Below, in pieces: positions 23,646 to 34,424 of a stretch of DNA of 64,000 nt. Within the stretch, counting starts at the first letter, position 1. Every line of letters begins with the position of its first letter. Both the position numbers and the translations under genes were made by a program. The notes under the pieces are model-generated. The model did no database searches and was not told the DNA's origin. It was given only the letters and a program-made list of their open reading frames with translations. This DNA comes from Adiantum capillus-veneris (Eukaryota > Streptophyta > Polypodiopsida > Polypodiales > Pteridaceae): NCBI GenBank assembly GCA_014529385.2, contig CM043951.1, positions 111,127,469-111,191,468 on the forward strand, read 5' to 3'.

Positions 23646-24338
23646 ATGGCTGCCAACATGAAGTTCCCTAAAATGACAATCTACTTCACCTATAGGGGAA
23701 AAGCATGTATCACAATCCTTTTAGTGCAAAAGAAAGATGGTACATACCGTATGCGTGTGGACTATCGAGCACTAAACCATATCACTATCAGAAAGAGCTT
23801 TGCCATACCTCAGTTAGAAGATGTGTTTGATAAGCTACAAGGCTCTACCTACTTCAATAGGATTGACCTTAAAATTGGCTATCATGAAATAAGGATAGTA
23901 GATGAAGGTATCCTAAAGACTGATTTTCGTACAACGTTTGATCTTTATGAATATCTAGTCATGCCTTTTGGCTTGATCAATGCACCAACCACATTCAATC
24001 GTTTGATGGAGAAAAAATCCAGACCCTACCGCAAGTTCACTGTTGATTATATCATCATCTACTCCAAGTCCTTGGAGGAACACAAGCAACATCTCCAAGT
24101 GATTTTTCAAGCATTGAGGGAGAACAAGCTTTTTCTCAACCAACAGAAGAGTGGATTTTTCCTTCATGAGATTCAATACCTAGGTCATATTATCTCTCAA
24201 GATGGTATTCGTATGGATCCATCAAATTTAGAGGTAATAAAAGCTTGGCCTAATCCGAGGAATCTACATGAGCTAAGAAGCTTTATTGGTATGTGTGCAT
24301 ACTATAGACACTTCATAGAGAAAATTTTTCTCAAATAG
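23646..24338 (+). pseudogene. pol: Reverse transcriptase of chromovirus 1, catalytic Asp pair missing
   Basis: A 230-codon open segment with the standard RT blocks: [63 protein letters not shown], then KQHLQVIFQALRENKLFLN, YLGHIISQDGI and RSFIGMCAYYRHFI. The box normally holding Y/F-x-D-D reads FTVDYIIIYSKS: the two catalytic aspartates are absent, consistent with a small in-frame deletion, so this enzyme cannot have been active in its present form. Confidence 0.85.
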
Positions 24339-24734
24339 AAGGACCATTACATGACTTAGCCAAGAAGAATGTTAAGTATTCATGGACTGCCCAGGACAAA
24401 AGTGCTATTGACAAGCTCAAAGAGAAGTTTACCTCTCAACCAATTCTCATGCTTCTAGTCTCTCAAAGCCATTTGAGGTCCAATGTGATTCTTGTTGTGA
24501 TTGCCTTGGAGCAGCCTTGCTTCAAGAAGGGCATGCCACAACATGGGAACACTATTTATTGGGACTCCATTCATTTTACAAACAAACCACCAAAGTATCA
24601 AGTACTTCATGACGCTACAAACCAAGCTTTCTGACAAACAAATGAGGTGGGAAAATTTTATTTCACAATTTTATTTTCATATTGCTCACATTGTTGGTAA
24701 GCACAATCAAGTGGTTGATGCACTTTCACGATGA
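24339..24734 (+). pseudogene. RNase H region of chromovirus 1
   Basis: Fragmented. The region after the RT reads SWTAQDKSAIDKLKEKF. Its end, at about 24640-24734, reads DKQMRWENFISQFYFHIAHI then VVDALSR, the usual close of the Ty3/gypsy RNase H. The middle part is scrambled by frame changes. Confidence 0.7.
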
Positions 24735-24749
24735 CCAAAAGTTAATGCA

Positions 24750-25871
24750 ATGTCTATAGCAACTGACAATGATCTATCTTCTATGATAGATAAGTATGCT
24801 ACTGACCATGAATTTAAAGATGTAATGTCAGTCCTTGCTTTGGGGAAGAAAGAGGAACCATTCACCTTGCAGGATGGTTATCTTCTCCATGGCAATGAGC
24901 TATGTGTTACCCACTCCCTTGGTGATAAAGTCAAGTATGAATCCCATGCTCCTCCCTATCGGGGCATAGAGGCATGCAACCTACTCTTCGAGGAGTAGAG
25001 ACGTACTTCTATTGGCCTACCATGAAAGTGGACGTACAAGAGTATGTTTCAAAATGTGTGGTATGCCAAAAGACTAAGTATGATAGAGGGAAGAAACCTA
25101 GATTACTCCAGCCATTGCCAATACCTAATTCAACATGGGAGAGTATATCCATGTAGTTTATCTTCGGATTACCCAAGTCTATCCATGGGAATACGGGAAT
25201 ACGGACAATAGTCGACAGGTTTAGCAAGCAAGCACACTTTATTCCCCTCAAAAAGACTATTAAGGCACACCAAATGTCAACCCTCTTCATATCTCAGATT
25301 TCCAAACACCATGGATTACCAACATCCATTATGTCAGATAGAGATTCTAGAATGACCAATAATTTTTGAAAAGGTTTCTTTGAAAATGTAGGTACAAGAT
25401 TGAATTTCTCTTTGGTCTATCACCCACAAGAGGATGTCCAAAGTGAGATAGCCAATCTTACGTTATATGATACTCAATCTACTAAAGAGTTATGTTACAG
25501 AAGTAGATCAATGCTCACAATGGGAGAAGTACTTACCCCTTGTAGAGTATGTGTACAATAATACTGTCCATACTACTACGGGAAAGGAAGCTTTTGAGAT
25601 CATAGAGGAAAGACCTAAAAGTCCTTTGCTACTTAAAGTACATGGGAAGATATTCGTTGCTGATGATTATAGCCGTGACCTACAAGAATCTTTTCAAAAG
25701 GTTAAGGAGGCTATATCCATCTCTCAACAAAGACAAAAAGATATTGCTGACAAGCACATAAGGGCCTTAACACTAAAAAAAAATGATTGGTTCTTACTTT
25801 TTTCCAAGGCACGATTAAGTCAAACAACAGACAAAAATCCTGCGGTCCATCAAAAGTATTATGCTAATTAG
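24750..25871 (+). pseudogene. Integrase of chromovirus 1
   Basis: Strand-transfer enzyme remnant. Zinc-binding part: FYWPTMKVDVQEYVSKCVVCQKTK, with the CxxC pair at about 25050. The core follows, with VDRFSKQAHFIPLK at about 25210 (first catalytic Asp) and SDRDSRM at about 25337 (second). A TAG at about 25155, a TGA at about 25369 and a frame change near 25450 break it. The downstream part, 25467-25871, contains EKYLPLVEYVYNNTVHTTTG and the linker to the chromodomain. Confidence 0.8.
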
Positions 25872-25900
25872 CAAAAAGATACTATGGTCCTTTTCAAATC

Positions 25901-26236
25901 TTGAAGCCAATCAATGACATGGATTATCAACTCAAGTTTCCCAACCATTGGCTCATACACAATGATTTTCATGTGAGCCTACTTAAGCCCTACAAAGGAG
26001 AGCCACCAAGAGTACCAATTATTGAAGACCCTCCAAAAATCAAAGACCAAGAAGAGGTGCTACAACTTGAAGCTATCGTTCGGCATGAAGACAAGGTACT
26101 ACGACATGGTAACATTATCCGACGGTACCTTATTAGGTTCAAAAATTATCCTTTTGAAGATGCTAGATGGCTACAAGGAATACAGCTTAAGGATAGTATG
26201 AACCTTGTCAATGCTTACAATACTACACTAGAGTAA
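25901..26236 (+). pseudogene. Chromodomain of chromovirus 1
   Basis: A 111-codon segment with the GPY/F-linked HNDFHVSLLKPY stretch, then EAIVRHEDKVLRHGNIIRRY and LIRFKNYPFEDARW, the arrangement of an integrase C-terminal chromodomain. In this family it is thought to direct insertion to particular chromatin. It is separated from the integrase by a stop near 25870. Confidence 0.8.
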
Positions 26237-26569
26237 GCAAATGTAAATGCTTTCTAAATGAACAATGTTTTTTTCTTATAACACTAATCCTCTTTTGTGC
26301 ACAAATTTAAATAGTGTGCATGCTTAGATTCATGCTTGTGATGACAACATCAATCAAACACCAAGTAGAATTTGTCACTCTACTTTGGGATTATGATATG
26401 GACTAAAGAGCAGACATGCTTGCAGCAGCTACGTCTCCCAAGCACCAAATGGACTAATCATCCATTCTAGAATGATTTCATATGATGAAAAGGGATCCTC
26501 TACCCGCTAATAAACGTAGACTAATGACTAAGACTTTATCTCTTCTACCTCATAGTCGAGGACGACTAT

Positions 26570-26588
26570 GATTTCAAGAGAGAGATAA
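26570..26588 (+). other. Polypurine tract of chromovirus 1
   Basis: AAGAGAGAGATAA immediately precedes the TGTCATAAAATC start of the 3' LTR; the minus-strand relative has the equivalent CAAGAGAGAGGTAA. Confidence 0.65.
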
Positions 26589-27446
26589 TGTCATAAAATC
26601 TAATATCTAGCCATTCCAAATTATTTTTGTACATTAAACTGATCATTTCATGTGGGAGAATAAACGAGAACAAGGATCAAAATATAGACCTGTGCTTATG
26701 GATCTGTCTCAACAAGGGGCCAAGGTTAAAGGGGTCCAAATGAGAGATGGTATGTTAAAGAGAAATGCTACCTAATGGAGCTTAAAGACCTTAGGGTTAG
26801 CTTCATTAAAAACCTTCAAAATTTAGTGTTAAAAAGTCCTTTGAACTTAGGAAATCTAGGACTGACCTTGAGGTGGGAATCGTACCCAACAAGGGGCCAA
26901 GGTTTAAGGGGTCCAAATGAGAGATGGTATGTTAAAGAGAAATGCTACCTAATGGAGGTTAACGACCTTAGGGTTAGCTTCATTCAAAAACTCCAAAAGA
27001 TAGTGTTAAAAAGTCCTTTGACCTTAGGCAATCTAGGATTGACCTTGAGGTGGGAATCCTACCGAAGCATGAGGTGCTTGTTGGCTTGCTAGCTAAGGTG
27101 CTTAAGGTGTTTGTGGGAACCTTGCCCAAGCTTGAGGTGTTTCTCATGCTTAAATGACCTAAGGTTCTTGAAGTGTTCAAATCAAACATGATCTCTCAAG
27201 AGGCATAAAGGATTTTCATGCTTGAATGACTAGGTTCTTGAAGTGTTCAATTGAAACATGATATCTTTAGAAGCATAAAAGACACATGTGAAGATCCTCC
27301 CCATGTGGCCTCATGATGTGCTTGAATCCTATTGGATAGGCTTTGAAGGGGTCCAATGAGAATATATATGCATAAAAATAAATAATTAAGTTCTTTCTCT
27401 CAAAGAGAAAAAAGAGGACACATGTCCAAATGATATAATTAAATAA

Positions 27447-27515
<69 letters not shown>

Positions 27516-27840
27516 CCAAGCATAAGAGGGGTTATATTCTCCCCCCCCCCCCCCACACACACACACACACACACACTCTCATTATGTGAAGTGCAAAGTG
27601 CAAGAGCTCCATCTCCTTCTCCAAGCTTGTTGAGAAGTTGAGAGCCTACACCAACACTTTGGGATATGGAATGCAAATCCAACCAAGAGCCATTCTTCAA
27701 TGCTAAAGCTTGCCATCTTATTCATCTTGATCACTATGCTAAGCAAGAAGAGTGATGATAAGTGCGGAACTATTTCTTTCTCTTATAAATGATTCTTCTT
27801 CCTCTTCCCTACCCTCATTCCCCGCTAGCTCTCTACACCA
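26589..27840 (+). repeat. 3' LTR of chromovirus 1, truncated and internally duplicated
   Basis: It starts TGTCATAAAATC and follows the 5' LTR to the 'ctagctctct' phrase near 27830, where similarity ends. Compared with the 5' LTR it has an extra 177-bp tandem copy (starts 26710 and 26887). Its (GA)n tract is at 27450-27511, and it has a C14-(AC)n run at 27541-27577. Confidence 0.85.
26710..27063 (+). repeat. 177-bp tandem duplication within the 3' LTR
   Basis: The phrase 'caacaaggggccaaggtt' begins at 26710 and again at 26887. The following ~175 bases, including 'gtatgttaaagagaaatgctacctaatgg', are repeated with a handful of differences. The 5' LTR has one copy. Confidence 0.85.
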
Positions 27841-28808
27841 TTGCTTGATATTGCTATGGTCCAAAAATTCTTTTGTAATTATTGTCATGTGTGATTACGT
27901 AAGAAGTTTGGTTATGTTCCTGACATAGATATGAATGTTATTTTTCATTATCTCAGGAATTGATTACCTGCATTGATAAAGCCCCAAATAACCCGCTTTT
28001 TATTTCTAAGGTTTTTATTCAATCAGCAATACGAAAGAGGCTCTCTAGCAAAGATTTCACCCCTTGTTCTCAAGACCCCATGACCATTGTGAGGGATATG
28101 CTTAAGAGGATGAACCTACCCCACACATCTGAGTCTACCCTTCCTTATGTCTTCCTACAAAATCCTCAAAAGTAGTTTTAGATGGAGAACATGTATGGTG
28201 CTAACAATGCTTACTCTCAGTTATCTTTACTCATGGCTTGTATTCCAAAAACATGCCTTCCAAAATTGAAGTGGAGAGAGGTAATTCTTAATCAGAAAGA
28301 AGTTTTCTGTCATAATCTTAAGTTCTAGTCTTGGTGGATTGTTGACTCTTTATGGCTGTGTTCTTAAGCTTCGAAAGGTATCATCCTCTTTCTAAATATT
28401 AAAAAATGTTATGAGAACATTCCTCACATTGGTGATTTTTGGCTAATCTCCTTAATAAACAACCTGATTACTTGTGCCTTTCAAATAGTGGATATTCTTT
28501 TATCTCTTTCAATTCCTTTCCCTCCTTTTGTTGAGATGGGGCTTGGTCAAAATTCAAAAAATAAGAATGGGCTCTCTTTTCTTCTTGATGATACAAGGTG
28601 ATAACATTATTTTAGTTGAAGCACTTCTAACCGTACAAGATAAACATCAAGTACGATCAAAAGACTTCAATTAAAAGCTTGATCAAACTTCTGCCATGTG
28701 TTAGTACATCACTAACACAAGGGTTCAAAGAAATTCCTAATTCTACATTCATTTGGAAGTGTGAGATAAACTCAAACACAAAAAAATAAATGATTTAAAC
28801 CTATATAC
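27841..28808. other. Unassigned sequence 3' of chromovirus 1
   Basis: No recognised coding region or repeat. A 71-codon frame at 27960-28175 has no known motif. This sequence must either be the flank exposed by the LTR truncation or an unrecognised insertion. Confidence 0.4.
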
Positions 28809-29253
28809 ATTAGGAAAATTTTGAACTAGAGTGCCACATCGTCAAAGTTGTACAAAAGAAAGCAACTTGGTAGACCCCTCTAAATATTGCTTAGAACCCC
28901 ATGATATGACCTATCATTGGAAAGTTCTTGAAAAATGGATTCTAAAGAGCCAAGGTCCGAAAAGTTTGGATGACTTCTATGAAAGTTATGCCATTTTTTT
29001 TCAATCAGCCAGGTTTTGTTACCGTTACGATAATCTAAAATCACCTTTTTCTAGATCTATATGAAGGCAATGTCCGATACATGCATGCTATATATCAATA
29101 GATAGCATTTGAAGACTAGATTCTAAATATCCAACCTCCGACAAATTTGGATCTTATTTGCAAAAAAATTACCGATCCCCACTTTTTGAAAGCTATGCCA
29201 CATCAACAATTCTTACAAGGCCCATTTTCGAGTCCAAACTTTTCCTAATGAAT
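28809..29253. mobile_element. MITE-like element, copy 1
   Basis: About 445 bp bounded by terminal inverted repeats: the left end is CATTAGGAAAATTTTGAACT and the right end is AGTCCAAACTTTTCCTAATG. No coding capacity. The ends match the element at 33811-34262 (CATTAG..AAAATTT.GACT), and the internal phrase 'atatatcaatagatagcatttgaag ... ccaacctccgacaaatttgg' recurs in altered form at about 34090-34190 and 54880-54990. Flanking duplications are not clear. Confidence 0.6.
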
Positions 29254-29361
29254 GTATGGAATATATAACATAATAACACAAACGCCTTGACACAAGATAA
29301 TACTACAACCTAAATATGAGTAAATAAAAATCATAAACATTAAATATCCTGTGCAGGTCCA

Positions 29362-29645
29362 TATTCAAGTAAAGTTTCTCGTCTATCAAGCAAAAACTCT
29401 GAGCTTGCAAATTTTACAAGTGAAATCTTAGTCTAAGTGAAACAACTGATTATCTATAGTGCGAGTAAACACTTTTTACTTTAGCACAAAGGTATATAAT
29501 CACTATTCAAGTAAAGTTTCTCGTCTATCAAGCAAAAACTCTGAGCTTGCAAATTTTACAAGTGAAATCTTAGTCTAAGTGAAACAACTGATTATCTATA
29601 GTGCGAGTAGACACTTTTTACTTTAGCACAAAGGTATATAATCAC
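29362..29645 (+). repeat. 142-bp tandem duplication, near identical
   Basis: Copies at 29362-29503 and 29504-29645. I see only one difference ('gcgagtaaacac' against 'gcgagtagacac'), so the duplication is recent compared with the decayed elements around it. Confidence 0.95.
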
Positions 29646-31893
29646 TATTTATGATACACACCTATCTTCAAATGTGAGTATATACTCCAATATAACGATA
29701 GACGGTTTCAAAACCTAATCTTCAGCGCAATTTTAATTTTTAAAACTATTCAAATTAAAAATTAAAAACAAAAAAAAACTCTACTACAAATTATAATAAG
29801 AAAAATTTATCATTAACAAATAAATTTTATAAATAACTAGAATCTTAACTTTTTTCACTCTTATAGTTTTTCATACTTTTTTGTAAGAGGGAGAGGATTA
29901 CTTTTTCCAAACAATTTGATACTTAATTGTGTGAAGTGGTGCTGGGGGAGCACTAATGGCACCGTATATAATATTGCACCTCGATTGAAGAAAACTTTGA
30001 TCAAAGCGTAGAGAAATAATACGGAAGGCCAAATTTAGTGACGTGTTATCGTAAAATACGTCCATTTTATTTTGTCAAACATATTATATATATGGCCATT
30101 AAATGTGTATAATACGTTTAATATTTAACGTATAATGCAAGTAGTATACATTAAAGGGGGTGGTTGTTTTTTAAATATGGCCACAATCTAATTAAAACAT
30201 AACATGTATATTGGAGTATTATTGATAATCTCTTGAGTGCACATCATATAGGGAGCTTCTGGTGAGTGACCACCCTAAGAATGAATATAGGCATGGATAT
30301 TCATCTAAGATCAACATGATGTCTTGGCCAAGTCAAAATGTGGCGTTCTTCCCAATCTGCCAATGTTTGTCACTTTGAAAGCAAGGATATGGCCTTTCTA
30401 GTGGTTTTTTACTTCATCTAGTTCGGTCCTCTTCACTCGGTATGCATCTTTACAAGATGGAAGCATGGTTACTTAGTCATTCATACAAAAAAGACATAGC
30501 TTTCCAAATCCATCCTCTTGTATTATGGAAAACACAACAAAATATGATGTTAGAAGGGTGATAGCATGAAGCCATTGAAACAAAAAGACACATATAGAAC
30601 GAACTAAAGAAGCTTGAAGAAAAATTATCCTTTTCAAAATTGGAGGCCAGTAAAAAGCTATTATTTTGCTTTTAATGGTTTAGTTTTTTGTGCCTTTAGT
30701 AAAAGATTTTGGGTCTACAAACATTTTTTAGCTCTACAAAATGTAATCAGTACATGTGCCCAAGATTTTATGTTATCCTCGCAAGTGACCAAAGTGCCAT
30801 TTGATTTAGTAGTTTCTAATAATATAGAGAGCCATTTATATGTTTCTAGCCAAAACCAAGTAAAAAAAGCTCAAGTTAGAAAAGATAAGAATGTCATATT
30901 TTTATTCACATATCCATATTCTCTTTGCCTATTCCATAATCAAGTGATTAGAAAATATCCCTTTTTAAGACACTTTTGCCCCAAATGAAAAGCTTAAATT
31001 TGGTGAAAATTCTAGATTTACCACCTTTCTCTAAAGCAAAAGAGGTAGTCTCTTTAAGGGTAGTAATAAGGGCTCAAACCACTTGGTCAATATTTCTCTT
31101 GAAGTTGATTCTTCTCATTCCTCTAAGAAGAAACAAACAAGGCCTAGAGTACTGATTTTGGAGCCACAAAACTCTTTAGGAAACAAAACATTGGAAAACC
31201 AAAAAAACCAAGAAGGGGAAGAACTAGAAATGGATGGACAACTGTCAAAAAATTTGGATGTTACCTCAACAAGTTGTGTTGTAGTAGACAAGATGGATGA
31301 TGGCCTAGATGCTATCAGATTGCCGTCAATTCTCAAGTAGTCCTCACTAAGGTTCTACACCCAGTGTAATAGAGTACCCTTGGGCTCTAAGAGAGGCATC
31401 ATGGTTTTCTTATAGTCAAAGAACCATAGAGCTAGCCCACACTACCTTAGAACAATTCTAACAGATCCCTCTCCCCAGGATTTATGCAAAAATTATACAA
31501 TTTATAGTCTTCCATAACTATAATGATTTCAATGTAGATCAAAGTGCAGAAGCAATTAAATTGGGGAGGAATTATAAGCAACCAACCTATCATGGAGTTT
31601 AAGACATAAGCTAGAAAATTGCATCCAGAGCTATCTAACAATTAGTGCTGGCCCTCAATGTATATGAATGAAAGTTTACTCAAAATAAATGACTAAGTGG
31701 AGGGGGGATATATATGTACTCCGCATCTGTGAGAATAGAGGAAGGGAGAATAGTGGAGGGTGAAATAGAGTACATACATGACACAAGAAAATCACACAAG
31801 AGAGTTTTTCAATGCCGGACTAAATGAAATAGGAAAACCCTGAGTTTATGCTATCAATTTGGGTAGACCATAACTTTAAAACCATAATTGACT
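29646..31893. other. AT-rich unassigned sequence
   Basis: No family recognised. Frames at 30614-30988 and 31083-31340 on the plus strand are open for 124 and 85 codons, but show no conserved motif or partner; they may be remnants of an unidentified element. Confidence 0.4.
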
Positions 31894-31898
31894 AAATA

Positions 31899-33598
31899 TG
31901 TAATGGAAATGGCCTATGAACTTTGAGAATATCAGAATTAAGCGAATTAGAATGAGCATTTTTGTGAGGTCACTTTGAGAACATAAAGGGTGAACTTAAT
32001 TGCTGGTAGCAACATGAACATAGTACTTAATTAACTTGGCATGAACAATATCTTTGCAAGAGAGAGAGAGTATTAGAGAACATGAAAATAGTTGAGGACT
32101 GGATTTACTTGGAGCCGGTTCCCCCTCCAAAAGGCGTTTGTATTATAGATTCTCCCATCAAGATAGACTTGTTACAATACAATCTTTGTGTTCCTTGTGA
32201 CCTTGGTGATGCTATGAAGATGTAAAGCTTCATGCATCACGAGCATAACATAAAATTTTTAGAAAGCATTAACTATCCCAAGCCTCAGTCCCAAGGCCTC
32301 AAGCACCTTTGAAGGTGGAGAGAGCTAGCAAGGAATCAGGGTAGGGAAGAGGAAGAAGAATCATTCGTAGGAGAAATAACTAGTTCCTCACTTATCATCA
32401 CTCTTCTTGCTTAGCATATCATAATAGCATAGTAATGAAGATGAAGAAGATGGCAAGCTTAAGCATTGAAGCATGGATCTTGGTTGGATTTGCATTCCAT
32501 AGCCAAGAGTACTGGTGTAGGCTCTCCACTTCTCAACAAACTTGGAGAAGGAGATGGAGTTCTTGCACTTTGCACTCCACACAATGAGAGAACGTATGTG
32601 TGTGTGGGAGAGTATACCCCTCTCTCATGCTTGGTCCACCTCTCTCTCTCTCTCTCTCTCTCGTATTAATTTATTATTTCATTTGGACACGTGTCCTCTT
32701 TTTCCTCTTTGAGAGAAAGAACTTAATTATTTATTTTTATGTATTTAAATTCTCATTGGACCCCTTTAAAACCTATCCAATAGCATTCAAGCACATCATG
32801 AGGGCCACATGTGGAGGATCATTTGAACATGTATCTTTTATGCTTATTAAGTCACTTGGTTGAATTGAATACTTCAAGGACTTAGTCAATTAAGCAAGCA
32901 TGTGTCTTTTATGCTTCTTAAGTCATTTGGTTGAATTGAATACTTCAAGGACTTAGTCAATTAAGCAAGCGTGTGTCTTTTATGCTTCTTAAGTCATTTT
33001 TTTTGAATTGAATACTTCAAGCCTTAGTCAATCAAGAATCGAAACGTTCATGCCTCTTGAAAATTTATATTTGAATTTAAAATTTCAAAAACCTTAGTCA
33101 TTTAAGCATAAAAATCACCTCAAGCTTTGGGCAAGGTTCACACAACCATTTTAAGCATCTTAGCACCTCATTCTTGGGTAGGATTCTCACATCGAGGTTA
33201 GCCCTACCTTGCGTAAGGTCAAAAGACTTTTTAACACTAACTTTTGGAGGTCTTTAATGAAGCTAACCCTAAGGTCTTTTAAGTTCCATTAGATGCACGT
33301 TGCTCTTTGATAGACTACCTCCTTTTGGACCCCCTTTGAGATATATCCTTCTCTCCTCTTGGCCCCTTGCTGAGGTAAATCTAGAAGCACTTATTTCACA
33401 TTGCTCTTTGGTAGACCGTCTCCTTTTGGAAATCCATTGAGATGAAACCATTTCTCCTTTTGCCACCCCTGTGTTGAGATAGGTCTAGAAGCAGATATAT
33501 ATATCCTAACTCTTGTTCCCCTTTTATCTTTCCATATTGAGTGATCACTTTAATATGAAAAAATCATTTGGTAAAGTTAGATATTATATTTTATGACA
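31899..33598 (-). repeat. 3' LTR of chromovirus 2
   Basis: On the minus strand it begins TGTCATAAAAT (33598) and ends CCATTACA (31899). A short (CT)n tract lies at 32641-32662, the equivalent of the GA tract in the other LTRs. An extra ~60-bp repeat of 'catgtgtcttttatgcttcttaagtca' type phrases is visible at 32830-33000. Confidence 0.9.
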
Positions 33599-33810
33599 TT
33601 ACCTCTCTCTTGAAATCATAGTCGTCCTTGACTATGAGGTAGAGAAGATAAAGCTTAATCTTAGTCCATGTTTCTTAGCGGGTAGAGGATCCCTTTTTAC
33701 CCTACGACATCATTCCAGAATGGATGACTAGTCCATTTAGTGCTCGAGAGACTTAGCTACTGTAAGCATGTCTGCTCTTTAGTCCATATCATACTTCCAA
33801 AGTAGAGTGA

Positions 33811-34262
33811 CATTAGAGAAAATTTAGACTCACAAAGGGGCCTTATAAGGAGTTTGACTTCCTCTCTCATGTCCAAAATGAGCGTGCGGTAAAATTTTTA
33901 CAAATCAACTCTAAACTTGGTGGAGATTTGACAGTTTGAATATACTCTTCAATCTCTTTCTATTGATATATAACACACCATGAGATTCCTCATATTTTGA
34001 AAGATTCTCTTTTTGATTCTCTTATGATGTGACAACTCCGTCTAGAATCTAGAGAATAGAAAATAAAATCTTTCAAAATATGAGGAATCTCGTGGCGTGC
34101 TATATATCATTAGAAAGATCTTGAAGAGGAGATTCTAACTGTCAAATATCCGCGAGGTTTAGAATTAATTTGCAAGAATTTTACTGCATGCCCATTTTGG
34201 ACATAAGAGAGGAAGTCAAACTCCTTACAAGGTCGCTTTGTTAGTCCAAATTTTCCCTAATG
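33811..34262. mobile_element. Foldback/MITE-like element, copy 2, nested in chromovirus 2
   Basis: About 452 bp with ends CATTAGAGAAAATTTAGACT and, read from the other side, CATTAGGGAAAATTTGGACT. The inverted arms extend inward about 190 bp each (33811-34015 against 34063-34262), leaving a short AT-rich loop, so the whole element could fold into one long hairpin. The corresponding place in chromovirus 1 (about 26360-26380, 'agtagaatttgtcactctac') has no insert, giving an empty-site comparison. No long target duplication is evident; a CA dinucleotide is the most that could be argued. Confidence 0.75.
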
Positions 34263-34424
34263 CAAGTTCTACTTGGTGTTTGCAAGATGTTGTCACCACA
34301 AACATGATCCTAAGCATGCATACTTCTTAAATTTTGTGCACAATAAAAGAAAAAGAGTGAGTCTTATAAGACAAAAACGTTGTTCATTTAAAATGTATTT
34401 TCATTTGCTTACTCTAGTGTAGCA

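Larger units (their letters stand above)
20007..27840 (+). mobile_element. Ty3/gypsy chromovirus 1, decayed, 3' LTR truncated
   Basis: Order is 5' LTR, damaged primer site, gag, protease, RT, RNase H, integrase, chromodomain, polypurine tract, 3' LTR. The integrase-chromodomain end assigns it to the chromoviruses. The element is riddled with stops and frame changes, the RT lacks its catalytic Asp pair, and the 3' LTR stops matching the 5' LTR at about 27840, losing roughly its last 390 bp. It is the same family as the minus-strand element at 31899-39510. Confidence 0.9.
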
